A DNA stretch of 64,000 bases from G051132615 sp051132615. Its GTDB lineage: Bacteria; Pseudomonadota; Gammaproteobacteria; Burkholderiales; Neisseriaceae. Below, one piece after another: positions 51,828-61,608 of this stretch (positions within the stretch are counted from its first letter, which is position 1; the number at the start of each line of letters is the position of its first letter). The stretch is from the NCBI RefSeq assembly GCF_051132615.1, contig NZ_CP152375.1, positions 1,860,001 through 1,924,000 of the forward strand. The letters run 5' to 3'. The notes beneath the pieces are model-generated. The model worked only from the letters and a program-made list of their open reading frames with translations. It was not told where the DNA came from and ran no database searches. The position numbers and the translations under genes were made by a program.

Positions 51828-54241
51828 ATGGCCATTAAGAAAACAGAGCTTTATTCATCATTATGGGCAGGTTGTGATGAATTAAGGGGCGGTATGGATG
51901 CCTCGCAATATAAAGACTATGTACTAACATTACTGTTTCTTAAATATATCTCTGATAAATTTAAAGGCGAACGTTATGCTGAATTGATAGTGCCAGAGGG
52001 CGCTAGCTTCGACGATATGGTTAAGCTTAAAGGGGATAAAGAGCTTGGCGATAAAATTAATAAAATCATTGGTCGTATTGCAGAAGAAAATGATCTAAAA
52101 GGCGTTATAGATGTAGCTGATTTTAATGACGAAGATAAGCTAGGCAAAGGTAAAGAAATGACTGATCGCCTTTCTAAGCTTATTGGTATTTTTGAAGGTA
52201 TAGACCTAACTAGCAATAAAGCGGAAGGGGATGATTTACTAGGTGATGCTTATGAATACTTAATGCGCCACTTTGCAACTGAATCTGGTAAAAGTAAAGG
52301 GCAGTTTATACACCTTCTGAAGTATCGCAGATACTGGCTAAAATTATCGGTATTAATGAAAATACGCCACAAGATGCTACAGTTTATGACCCCACTTGTG
52401 GATCGGGTTCGTTGTTGTTAAAAGCTAATGACGAAGCGCCAAGAGGGTTAACTATCTTTGGTCAAGAAATGGATAATGCAACTCGTGCCTTGGCACGTAT
52501 GAATACCATTTTACATAATGCTTCAGATGCTTCAATTTACCAAGGTAATACCTTAACTAGTCCTCAGTGGACAGATGGTAATGGCAATTTAAAACAATTT
52601 GATTTTGCAGTGGCTAATCCACCGTTTTCTAATAAAAACTGGACTAGTGGTCTTAACCCAACAGATGACCCTTTTAAACGTTTTGAATGGGGTATTCCGC
52701 CAGAGAAAAATGGTGATTATGCTTTTTTACTGCATATTATTAAATCTCTAAAAAGCACAGGTAAAGGAGCAATTATTTTACCTCACGGTGTGTTATTTAG
52801 AGGTAATGCAGAAGCCACCATTAGAAGAAACTTAATTAAACAAGGTTTTATTAAAGGTATTATTGGCTTGCCTGCTAACTTATTTTATGGCACAGGTATA
52901 CCTGCTTGTATTATTGTGATTGATAAGCAACATGCTAATGCTCGTAAGGGCATTTTTATGATAGATGCTAGCAAAGGCTTTATAAAAGATGGTAATAAAA
53001 ACCGCCTACGTAGCCAAGATATTCATAAAATCGTTACCGTATTTAATAGTCAATTAGAAATCGAACGTTATAGCCGTATGGTGCCTATGGCAGAAATAGA
53101 AACCAATGACTATAACCTTAATATCCCCCGTTATATTGATACTAGCGAGCCTGAGGATATTCAAGATTTAACTGCTCATTTAAAGGGAGGTATACCTAAC
53201 AAAGATATAGAAGCATTAGCGGACTATTGGCAAGTATTTCCTAATTTAAAAGCTAAACTGTTTGCTTTTGAGCGAGAAGACTATAGCCGTCCCTTAGTAG
53301 AGGCTACTCAAGTCAAAAATACCATTTTACAAGATGCAGAGTTTATAGCCTTTGCAGAGCGTACTTTAAAACCTTTTAAGGCATGGAGTGAGCACGCTAA
53401 TTTAGCGGCTATTGCGAAAGGTGATCACCCTAAAGCTATTATCAAACAACTATCAGAAAGTTTATTAGTAGCTTATCAAAATAGTGAGCTAGTGGATAAA
53501 TATGATATTTACCAAATCCTAATGGATTACTGGGCAGATACTATGCAAGATGATATTTACTTACTAGTACAGGAAGATTGGCAAATAGCCAATAAAATTA
53601 GGTTGCTTGTAGCTAAAAAAGGTGAAAAACTTAAAGAAAACCCTGATCTAGTCATTGATAAAGCCAAATATAAAGCAGAAATTATTCCCCCTACGCTTAT
53701 TATCAGTACTTACTTTAAGAAAGAGCAACAATACCTTAATCAATTGCAAACTGAGCACGATACTGCACTTCAAAATTTAGAAAGTTTCATTGAAGAACAT
53801 ACAGGTGACGAGGGACTATTATCCGAAGCAATAAATGATAAAGATAAAGTTACTAAAACTTCTGTTGCTGAGCGCTTAAAAACAGCTACAGATACAGAAG
53901 AAATAACGATACTAAAACAAGCTAAAAAATTAATTGAACAAGAAGCCGCCGCTAAAAAAGAAGTAAAAGAAGCAGAGATTGCTTTAAATACTAAAGTATT
54001 AAATAAATATCCAACCTTAAACTTACAAGAAATTAAAACCCTTGTAATACAAGATAAATGGTTAGCAACCTTACAAGCCAATATTCAAGCAGAAATAGAA
54101 CGGGTTACCCAACAACTAGCTAACCGCATTAAGGAGCTAGAAGAACGCTATGCTGAACATTTACCACAACTTGAGCAAGAGGTAATAGAGTTATCTGATA
54201 AAGTGGTTGCTCATTTAAAAGCCATGGGTTTGGAGTGGTAA
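51828..54241 (+). pseudogene. hsdM: Type I restriction-modification methylase HsdM, frameshifted
   Basis: Two frames together encode one large HsdM (about 800 residues). Frame one (51828-52421) gives the N-terminal domain (TELYSSLWAGCDELRGGMDASQYKDYVLTLLFLKYISDKF) up to ATESGKSKGQF and then diverges. At TTT 52305-52307 one T is missing: restoring it continues as FYTPSEVS...VYDPTCGSGSLLLKAND in the second frame (open to 54241). SAM motif I (DPTCGSGS) lies before any usable start of the second part (first start about 52412), while the N6-adenine motif ANPPFSNKNW follows it. A long C-terminal region (about 430-800) has coiled-coil heptads. No -1 slippery heptamer is in frame. Either a real inactivating deletion or a sequencing error. 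Confidence 0.85.
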
Positions 54242-54242
54242 A

Positions 54243-55583
54243 ATGAAACAACAACAAATACCACAAGGCTATAAGTTAACAGAGCTTGGGGTTATACCTG
54301 AGGATTGGGATATTACAACTTATGGTATTGTTTTTAACTTTTTATCAACTGCAAATAATTCACGTAATGATTTAACTACGAATGGAAACATCGGATATAT
54401 TCATTATGGTGATATTCATACTAAATGGAATTTCTTATTAAATGTTAACAAAATTGAAATTCCTTACCTTAAAAAAAATATTTTAGTAGCAGCATCTTAT
54501 ATTAAGGATGGTGACGTTATTATGGCTGATGCTTCAGAAGACTATGAAGGAATAGGAAAGAGCATTGAGATTTTAGGTTTAAAAGATAAAAAAATCATTT
54601 CTGGATTACATACTTTTTTATTACGGGATACTAATAATATATATGCCAATGGTTTTAAAGCATATTTACATTCAATTAGTAGTGTTAAAAAGTCCTTTGA
54701 TAAACTAGCAACAGGACTTAAAGTTTATGGTCTATCAAAGAGTGCTTTAAAAAGTATTTGTATTCCTATTCCACCAAAGGAAGAACAAACTGCCATAGCC
54801 AATGCCCTTTCAGATATAGATACTTTAATTAATCAATTAAAAAAGTTAATTGCTAAAAAACAAGCTATTAAAACTTCAACTATGCAGCAATTATTGACAG
54901 GTAAAACCCGCTTACCTGCTTTTGCTTATCGAGAAGATGGCAGTTTAAAAGGAACTAAACAAAGTGAGTTAGGCGAAATTCCTGAGGATTGGGAAATATA
55001 CCAAGTAGGTGATTGTTGCGAAATATTAACAGGTTTTCCATTCCCAAGTGAGCAATATTGTAAAGATGGAGTTAGACTGTTAAGAGGCTCAAATATCAAG
55101 CGTGGAACCATAGATTGGGCTGAAAATATAACAGAATATTGGTCAGAAATCACAGCAGCGGTTAAACAATATGAACTATTAGAAGGAGATATTGTGATTT
55201 CTATGGATGGTTCCCTAGTGGGAAAAAGCTTCTCTCAAATTAAATGTTCGGACTTGCCAGCTTTGTTGCTACAACGGGTTGCTCGAGTAAGATCAAAAGT
55301 TACTAATATAAATTATTTAAAAGAATGGATTTGTAGTATTTTTTTTACGCAATATTGTGACACAGTTAAAACCGTTACTGCTATTCCGCATATTAGTCCT
55401 ATTGATATTAAAAGTTTTAAGCTATTCATACCTAAAAATAATTTAGAACAAACAGCCATAGCCGCTATTCTCTCCGATATGGACAAAGAAATAATAACCC
55501 TTGAGAAGCGTTTGGCTAAAACTGAATTAATTAAACAGGGTATGATGCAAGAATTATTAACAGGTAAAACCCGTTTAATTTAG
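54243..55583 (+). CDS. hsdS: Type I restriction-modification specificity subunit HsdS
   Basis: 446 residues with two target-recognition domains, each opening with the same motif (KLTELGVIPEDWDI near 12; KQSELGEIPEDWEI near 238) and each followed by a conserved helical spacer (EEQTAIANALSDIDTLINQLKKLIAKKQ; LEQTAIAAILSDMDKEIITLEKRLAK) ending MQQLLTGKTRL and MQELLTGKTRLI. This is the usual circularly repeated HsdS plan. TRD sequences differ, so the recognised site is bipartite and asymmetric; it cannot be read from sequence. Starts 1 bp after the hsdM stop. Confidence 0.93.
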   Translation: MKQQQIPQGYKLTELGVIPEDWDITTYGIVFNFLSTANNSRNDLTTNGNIGYIHYGDIHTKWNFLLNVNKIEIPYLKKNILVAASYIKDGDVIMADASEDYEGIGKSIEILGLKDKKIISGLHTFLLRDTNNIYANGFKAYLHSISSVKKSFDKLATGLKVYGLSKSALKSICIPIPPKEEQTAIANALSDIDTLINQLKKLIAKKQAIKTSTMQQLLTGKTRLPAFAYREDGSLKGTKQSELGEIPEDWEIYQVGDCCEILTGFPFPSEQYCKDGVRLLRGSNIKRGTIDWAENITEYWSEITAAVKQYELLEGDIVISMDGSLVGKSFSQIKCSDLPALLLQRVARVRSKVTNINYLKEWICSIFFTQYCDTVKTVTAIPHISPIDIKSFKLFIPKNNLEQTAIAAILSDMDKEIITLEKRLAKTELIKQGMMQELLTGKTRLI

Positions 55584-55613
55584 GATTAAGTATTTATTTA
55601 AAGGATCATAATA

Positions 55614-58600
55614 ATGAGCCAAATAGGTCAAAAAGAACGCGTTACCCAAAATAGAGTGGTTGAGTTTTTTCAAACCGAATTAGGTTATAGTTATTTGGGT
55701 GATTGGCATGATCGCGATAATAAAAATATTGAAACCAGTATTTTAGTACCTTGGTTAAAAAGGCAAGGAATTAGTGATACCTTAATAAATAAGGTATTAC
55801 GCCGATTAGATCAGACTACTGCTTTAGGTGGTGGCCGATATTTATATGATGCTAATTTAGAGTTTTATAATTTACTGCGTTATGGTGTTAAAGAAAAACA
55901 AGAAGCTGGCGAACAAAATCAAACTATCTGGCTAATTGATTGGCAAAATATAGATAATAATGAGTTTGCTATTGCTGAGGAGGTAACGGTACAAGGGCAA
56001 TGTAAAAAGCGCCCTGATATAGTGCTTTATATTAATGGTATTGCACTAGGTGTATTAGAATTAAAACGATCTTCAGTTGAAATTGGTAAGGGTATTCGAC
56101 AAAACTTAGATAATCAAAAAGAACTCTTCATCCAGCAGTTTTTTACTACTATGCAGTTAGTAATGGCTGGTAGTGATAGTGTAGGTATTTATTATGGCAC
56201 TATCGAAACCCCTGAAAAATACTATTTAAAATGGAAAGAGCCATTAGACCAATCCTCTTATACTAATTTACTAGATAATCACCTTCACCAATTATGCCGT
56301 AAAGAGCGATTGCTTGAGTTACTTCATGATTTTATTGTATTTGATCATGGTGCTAAAAAAACTTGCCGTCATAATCAGTATTTTGGTGTAAAAGCAGCAC
56401 AACAATATATTGCTAAAAGAGAGGGCGGTATTATTTGGCATACTCAAGGTTCAGGTAAAAGCCTTAGCATGGTATGGTTAGCTAAATGGATTAGAGAGCA
56501 TATTAAAGATTCACGGGTAGTTATTATAACTGACCGTACCGAATTAGATGAGCAAATTGAGAATGTATTTAAAGGCGTTAGAGAAGATATTTACCGAACT
56601 AAAAGCGGTACAGATTTAATAACTAGGTTAAATACTTCAGAGGAATGGTTAATTTGTTCATTAATCCATAAGTTTGGACATCAAAATGAAAAAGAGGGTG
56701 AAAAAGCTACAGAGGAATTTATAGCAGAGTTACAAAAAAATATTACTAAGGATTTTAGAGCTAAAGGTGATATTTTTGTGTTTGTGGATGAATGCCACCG
56801 TACTCAGTCAGGCAAATTACATGATGCAATGAAATCCTTTTTACCTTCAGCATTATTTATCGGTTTTACAGGCACACCTTTATTAAAAGCAGACAAAAAG
56901 AAATCTTTAGAAGTGTTTGGCCCTTATATTCATACTTATAAATTTGATGAAGCAGTAGCGGATGGTGTAGTGCTAGATCTACGCTATGAGGCTAGGGATA
57001 TTGACCAGTTTATTAATAGCCCTGAACGAGTAGATCAATGGTTTGAGTCTAAAACAAGTAATTTAACCCGTTACGCTAAAACAGAGTTAAAAAGAAAATG
57101 GGGAACCTTGCAAAAGCTTCATTCAAGTGAGCCTCGATTAAGACAAATTGTACATGATATCGTTTTGGATATGGAGCTTAGACCTCGTTTAAAAGATAGA
57201 AGAGGTAATGCGTTATTAGTTTGTAGCAGTGTTTATCAAGCCTGTACCATTTTTAAATTATTACAAGATACAGAGTTAGAAGGACACTGTGCTATTGTTA
57301 CCAGCTATAAACCTACGCCTAACAGTATTAAAGAGGAAGAAACAGGTGAAGGGAAAAATGAAGCATTATTAAAGTATGATGTTTATCGCAAGATGTTAGC
57401 TAAGCATTTTGATGAACCAGAAAACGAGGCGGCTAATAAAGTTGAGCGATTTGAACAAGAGGTAAAACAACGCTTTATTAAGCAACCTGCACAAATGCGC
57501 TTGTTAATAGTGGTTGATAAGCTATTAACAGGCTTTGATGCACCGCCAGCCACTTATTTATATATTGATAAGCAAATGCAAGATCATGCGCTTTTTCAAG
57601 CCATTTGTCGGGTTAACCGTTTGGATGGTGATGATAAAGACTACGGTTATATTATTGACTATAGAGACTTATTTAAATCATTAAAAGCAGCCATTAAAGA
57701 TTATACCTCTGATGCTTTTGCTCATTATGATAAGGCAGATATTGAGGGCTTATTAAAAGACCGCTTAATTGAAGCTAAAAAAGATTTAGATGATGCTTTA
57801 GAAGCAATTAGAGGATTATGTGAAGTAGTGCCAGCCCCAAGAGCGCAGCAAGATTATATTCATTATTTTACAGGCATTTCTGGTGAAAATAATGAAGCGC
57901 TTACTGATAAAGAGCCTTTACGAATTACCTTATATAAACAAGTTTCTAAAGTCATCAGAGCTTATATTAATATTGCTAATGAAATGGGTGAGGCTGGTTA
58001 TACAGCTGAGCAGATTAAGACTATTAGAGAGGAAGTAGAGCAATATAGGCAGCTTAAGTTAGAAATACAGCAGGCTAGTGGTGATTATCTGGATATGAAG
58101 AGTATAGAGCCTGCTATGCGTCGTTTATTGGATATGTATATTAGTGCTGATCAATCAGAAGAAGTAGCAAAATTTGAAGATTTAGGATTGATAGAGTTAA
58201 TCGTTAATCAAGGGTTAGATGGTGTAGATACTGTATTAAAGGGTATGGGTGGTAATCAAGAAGCTATGTCTGAGGCTATTGAAAATAATATTCGTAAAAA
58301 GATAGTAGATGAAAATCCTGTTAATCCTAAATATTATGAAAAGATGTCTGTATTGTTGGATGAGCTAATAGAACTGCGTCGTAAAAATGCCATTGAATAT
58401 AAAAAGTATTTAGAAGAGATTATTGTATTAGCAAAACAAACGGTTAAACCTGAGGAGCAAGAAGATTGTAATTATCCTGACTCTATAGATACCTTAGCTA
58501 AACGTGCTTTTTATGATAATCTGGGTAAAGATGAAGCGTTAGCTAATAGACTAGATGAAGCTATTAGAAATTCTAAAAAAGCTGATTGGTTAGGCCATAT

Positions 58601-58709
58601 GCAGAAAGAGCGGAAAATTAAGCAAGTTATTGATCAAGCTTTAGAAGGCACTAACTATTCTGTAGAAGAAGTATTTGAATTAGTTAAGATGCAGAGAGAA
58701 TACCATTAA
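55614..58709 (+). CDS. hsdR: Type I restriction endonuclease HsdR
   Basis: Motor and nuclease subunit, 1031 residues, full length. N-terminal PD-(D/E)xK nuclease with D135 in RPDIVLYI and E149-x-K151 in VLELKRSS. SF2 translocase with Walker A HTQGSGKSL (276-284), VFVDECHRTQSG (DECH box, near 395), FTGTPLL, and motif VI region QAICRVNRLDGDD. The C-terminal helical part contacts HsdM in known complexes. Since hsdM appears broken, this subunit may have no working complex. 30 bp after hsdS; its stop overlaps the next ATG (TAATG). Confidence 0.95.
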   Translation: MSQIGQKERVTQNRVVEFFQTELGYSYLGDWHDRDNKNIETSILVPWLKRQGISDTLINKVLRRLDQTTALGGGRYLYDANLEFYNLLRYGVKEKQEAGEQNQTIWLIDWQNIDNNEFAIAEEVTVQGQCKKRPDIVLYINGIALGVLELKRSSVEIGKGIRQNLDNQKELFIQQFFTTMQLVMAGSDSVGIYYGTIETPEKYYLKWKEPLDQSSYTNLLDNHLHQLCRKERLLELLHDFIVFDHGAKKTCRHNQYFGVKAAQQYIAKREGGIIWHTQGSGKSLSMVWLAKWIREHIKDSRVVIITDRTELDEQIENVFKGVREDIYRTKSGTDLITRLNTSEEWLICSLIHKFGHQNEKEGEKATEEFIAELQKNITKDFRAKGDIFVFVDECHRTQSGKLHDAMKSFLPSALFIGFTGTPLLKADKKKSLEVFGPYIHTYKFDEAVADGVVLDLRYEARDIDQFINSPERVDQWFESKTSNLTRYAKTELKRKWGTLQKLHSSEPRLRQIVHDIVLDMELRPRLKDRRGNALLVCSSVYQACTIFKLLQDTELEGHCAIVTSYKPTPNSIKEEETGEGKNEALLKYDVYRKMLAKHFDEPENEAANKVERFEQEVKQRFIKQPAQMRLLIVVDKLLTGFDAPPATYLYIDKQMQDHALFQAICRVNRLDGDDKDYGYIIDYRDLFKSLKAAIKDYTSDAFAHYDKADIEGLLKDRLIEAKKDLDDALEAIRGLCEVVPAPRAQQDYIHYFTGISGENNEALTDKEPLRITLYKQVSKVIRAYINIANEMGEAGYTAEQIKTIREEVEQYRQLKLEIQQASGDYLDMKSIEPAMRRLLDMYISADQSEEVAKFEDLGLIELIVNQGLDGVDTVLKGMGGNQEAMSEAIENNIRKKIVDENPVNPKYYEKMSVLLDELIELRRKNAIEYKKYLEEIIVLAKQTVKPEEQEDCNYPDSIDTLAKRAFYDNLGKDEALANRLDEAIRNSKKADWLGHMQKERKIKQVIDQALEGTNYSVEEVFELVKMQREYH

Positions 58710-59422
58710 TGATGATGTCTATTGGTAGTTTGACTATTACTGTTATTAAAAAAGACATTAAAAATTTACATATTAGTGTATTACCTCCTGATGGTAAGAT
58801 CAGGGTTTCTGCGCCAAAAAAATTAAATGATGATCTTATTCGCAGTGCTATTATCCAACGTTTGTCTTGGATTCGGAAGCAACAGAGAGATTTTCAGGCA
58901 CAAATTAGGCAATCAGACAGAGAGATGCTCACAGGTGAAAGCCATTATCTATGGGGGAAAAGGTACTTATTAGAAGTAATTGAGGCAAAAGGTAAGCATT
59001 ATATTATTCAGCAAGGCATGAACAAATTAAGACTTTATATTTCTCCCAATACAACCGTAGAAAATAAGCAACTAGTACTAAGCGATTATTATAGAGTACA
59101 GTTAAAAAAACAATTAACTCCTTTAATTGACAAATGGCAGACTAAGTTAGGTGTTAGTGCTAGTTTTATAGGTGTGCGTCGTATGAAAACTAAATGGGGT
59201 AGTTGTGAACCTAAAACAGCTAGAATATGGCTTAATTTAGAGTTAGCAAAAAAACCTATTGAATGCTTGGAATATATTCTAGTCCATGAGTTAGTACACT
59301 TATTAGAAAGGCACCATAATAATCATTTTATTGCATTAATGGATAAATATCTGCCTAAGTGGCAAACCTATAAGCAACTATTGAAAGATACATCGATTGC
59401 TGAAGAGAAGTGGGATTATTGA
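58709..59422 (+). CDS. YgjP-type (DUF45) metallopeptidase
   Basis: 237 residues. The zinc motif HELVHLLERHHNNHF (H193, E194, H197 and a third His at 203 or 206) is preceded by the family segments RRMKTKWGSCEPKTARIWLNLELAKKP and LEYILVHELVHL. It is coupled to hsdR by a TAATG overlap. Genes of this family very often accompany type I R-M operons, so it belongs to the same accessory unit. What it cleaves is not known. Confidence 0.9.
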   Translation: MMMSIGSLTITVIKKDIKNLHISVLPPDGKIRVSAPKKLNDDLIRSAIIQRLSWIRKQQRDFQAQIRQSDREMLTGESHYLWGKRYLLEVIEAKGKHYIIQQGMNKLRLYISPNTTVENKQLVLSDYYRVQLKKQLTPLIDKWQTKLGVSASFIGVRRMKTKWGSCEPKTARIWLNLELAKKPIECLEYILVHELVHLLERHHNNHFIALMDKYLPKWQTYKQLLKDTSIAEEKWDY

Positions 59423-59466
59423 AATAATGAAATATTTTACTAAACTTTATCATAACAAAAAATCTT

Positions 59467-60138
59467 TTAATTATCCTTCATCTTCCGAATAATACTCGAC
59501 ACCTTTTGCGTAGAAAGACCTAGTATCTTAGCAATTTGTGCAGGTTTCAATTCTTTCTCAATTAAAAAGCTAATAGCAGAAGTTAAAATTTTTTCTTTCT
59601 CTTGTTCATGAGCATCTTGAGCATTTTTTAATGCCTCTTTCGCAACCGCTTTTTCTTCTTTACGAATCTGTTCTGCTAATTGGTAACTGGGCACATATTT
59701 AATGCTTTTCTCTAACTCATCCATTAACCCCACTTCTTTAAAACTCATATAATTAGTGGTGCTGATAATTAAATGATCTTCGACTTTTATATCAATAATC
59801 CGCCCAACTTGAATCAATCTATCGGTAATTTCTTTGTCTTCTTCCGATGGTTTCATGGTGCCAGCAGGGTGGTTGTGTACAGCAATCACGCGTGTGGCAT
59901 TTTTTAAAATGGCCACCCTAAATACATTCATGGGTTCCACAATGGTGGCTTTGGTGCTGCCCAAACTCACCAATTCAATATACAAAATATAGCTTGCTTG
60001 GTTTAAACCAATAATCCAAAAATGTTCTTTCTCTTGATCGAATTTATTCTCACGTAACAAAATACGTTGCATAATGCCGTATATATCGTCTGAATCTTGA
60101 ATTTGAATTTTGTCTTGATCGGTGAGTTTGATATTCAT
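59467..60138 (-). CDS. RadC/JAB-domain protein with C-terminal HTH
   Basis: 223 residues from the ATG at 60138 (MNIKLTDQD); the open frame continues to 60192 and neither start has a good RBS. Residues 1-135 form a RadC-type JAB/MPN domain with metal motif H88-N-H90-P-A-G and D101 (HNHPAGTMKPSEEDKEI). A charged, coiled segment (about 150-190: EEKAVAKEALKNAQDAHEQEKEK) leads to a C-terminal helix-turn-helix (KPAQIAKILGLSTQKVSSIIRKMK). Plain RadC has its extra domain at the N-terminus, so this arrangement is unusual. Convergent with the ygjP gene. Function unknown; RadC proteins are common in mobile and defence regions. Confidence 0.8.
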   Translation of the reverse strand: MNIKLTDQDKIQIQDSDDIYGIMQRILLRENKFDQEKEHFWIIGLNQASYILYIELVSLGSTKATIVEPMNVFRVAILKNATRVIAVHNHPAGTMKPSEEDKEITDRLIQVGRIIDIKVEDHLIISTTNYMSFKEVGLMDELEKSIKYVPSYQLAEQIRKEEKAVAKEALKNAQDAHEQEKEKILTSAISFLIEKELKPAQIAKILGLSTQKVSSIIRKMKDN

Positions 60139-60313
60139 ATTGGTTTTGGGCTTAAAAAATGTGCATAAAATATAACACAGATTATAAGGCATGTACGCAA
60201 ATGATATAAGCGAAAACGGTAAGTTATTTTGTTTATCTTAATTAAAATATAGGTGAATAATAAGTTATGACTTTTGTTTGCCAAAAATGAATATAAAAAT
60301 TTAAAGGGCTGTT

Positions 60314-61453
60314 ATGAAAGAATGGTTAAGATATTTAGCCTTATCCCGTCAAGGCTTAACTTCACCAACGTTTGGGCTGGGGCTAGATGGCACACAATGC
60401 GCCATTGAATCTCTTGGTTATATTCAAATAGATACCTTATCGGTTGTTGAGCGCGCTCACCATCATGTTTTGTGGAGTCGAGTACCTGACTATACGCCTG
60501 AATATTTACAGCAGTTGGTTTATGACCGAAAGGTGTTTGATTATTGGTTTCATGCTGCTTCTTATTTGCCTATGCGTGATTATCGATTTGCTTTGCCTTT
60601 GATGTCGTCTGTCCGTGAGGGTAAGAGTCATCCGTATTTCTCTAATGCGAACCCTCGATTGATGCATGAAATTTATGAGCGAATTCGTATTGATGGCCCA
60701 ACCAGCATGAAGGCACTTGGTATAGGGAGCAGCAATACTACTCGTAGCTGGAGCAGAGGAGAGGGCAAACATGCCTTGGATAAGTTGTTTATGCAGGGCG
60801 ATTTAACGATTCGGGAAAGAAAGGGCATGGAGAAAATTTATGACCTGACTGAAAGGGTGATTCCCGCTGATATTAATTTGACTGCGCCTTCTTTATCAGA
60901 ATATGCTGATTATCTTATTGATAATATGATTCAAGCACATGGTATTTTTACTTGGAAACAATTAACTCATTTGCGTACAGAAAATAATGTGAAACAGGCG
61001 ATTAAAACCGCGTTGGAACAAAAAATTCAAGAAGGGCTGGTTTCGGTGCTAAATAAGGATAAGATGCCTGATGTTTATATTGATGCTCAAGCATTGGAAA
61101 ACACTGAAAAACCAATAAACACATTAAAAATACTTTCTCCTTTTGATAATGCGATTATTCATCGGGAGCGCCTTAACCTTTTATTTAAATTTGATTATCG
61201 TCTTGAATGTTATGTAGCTGCTCATAAGCGCACGTTTGGCTATTTTTGTTTACCGATTTTATTTGGTGATCAATTTGTTGGCAGGGTTGATTGTAAAGCC
61301 GATAGGAAAGAAAAATGCTTAAAGGTATTCAATTTTTATCATGAGAATCAATCTGTCAAAATGGATTCTTTTAGAGAACAACTTATAGAAGAATTAACAA
61401 AATTTGCGGCGTTTAATCAATGTACTGAATTGGATATGGGTAATATTGTTTGA
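60314..61453 (+). CDS. ycaQ: YcaQ/AlkX-type winged-helix DNA glycosylase
   Basis: 379 residues of the HTH_42 family. The catalytic QxD motif of YcaQ (Q38-I-D40 in GYIQIDTLSVVERAHHHVLWSRV) is intact. Also visible are DRKVFDYWFHAASYLPMRDYR, SRGEGKHALDKLFMQGDLTI and ILSPFDNAIIHRERLNLLFKFDYRLECYVAAHKRTFGYF. E. coli YcaQ unhooks nitrogen-mustard interstrand crosslinks and excises N7-alkyl purines. RBS AAAGGG lies before the ATG. Monocistronic. Confidence 0.93.
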   Translation: MKEWLRYLALSRQGLTSPTFGLGLDGTQCAIESLGYIQIDTLSVVERAHHHVLWSRVPDYTPEYLQQLVYDRKVFDYWFHAASYLPMRDYRFALPLMSSVREGKSHPYFSNANPRLMHEIYERIRIDGPTSMKALGIGSSNTTRSWSRGEGKHALDKLFMQGDLTIRERKGMEKIYDLTERVIPADINLTAPSLSEYADYLIDNMIQAHGIFTWKQLTHLRTENNVKQAIKTALEQKIQEGLVSVLNKDKMPDVYIDAQALENTEKPINTLKILSPFDNAIIHRERLNLLFKFDYRLECYVAAHKRTFGYFCLPILFGDQFVGRVDCKADRKEKCLKVFNFYHENQSVKMDSFREQLIEELTKFAAFNQCTELDMGNIV

Positions 61454-61527
61454 CGTCTAATGCATTAAGTTGTACTGAAACATAAAAGTCTGTGTTGATT
61501 GTTTTTTTCTTAAGATTAAATAATAAA

Positions 61528-61580
61528 TTCAGTTAGTCATAAAAATGTCTAATGTCATGTGTCTTTTATGACTAACTGAA
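61528..61580. repeat. Perfect 17-bp inverted repeat between convergent genes
   Basis: TTCAGTTAGTCATAAAA (61528-61544) and its exact complement (61564-61580) with a 19-nt loop. It lies 28 bp beyond the stop of the minus-strand GST gene, and on that strand the stem is followed by ATTTATTATTTAA, so it may terminate the GST transcript. Its length exceeds the other terminators here and it lacks a clean U run. Confidence 0.7.
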
Positions 61581-61608
61581 AATAGTGAGAGAAATGCCGT
61601 GTTAAGGG

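Noticed and set aside
52295..52320. Programmed -1 frameshifting in hsdM
   Set aside because: The zero-frame codons CAG TTT ATA do not form an X XXY YYZ slippery heptamer and no stimulatory hairpin or homopolymer longer than three T is seen.
59390..59425. Possible att repeat: partial likeness to the guaA 3' end (CGATTG...AGTGGGA)
   Set aside because: Only short scattered identity, inside the coding end of the ygjP-type gene; too weak to call an attachment site, and no integrase is visible.
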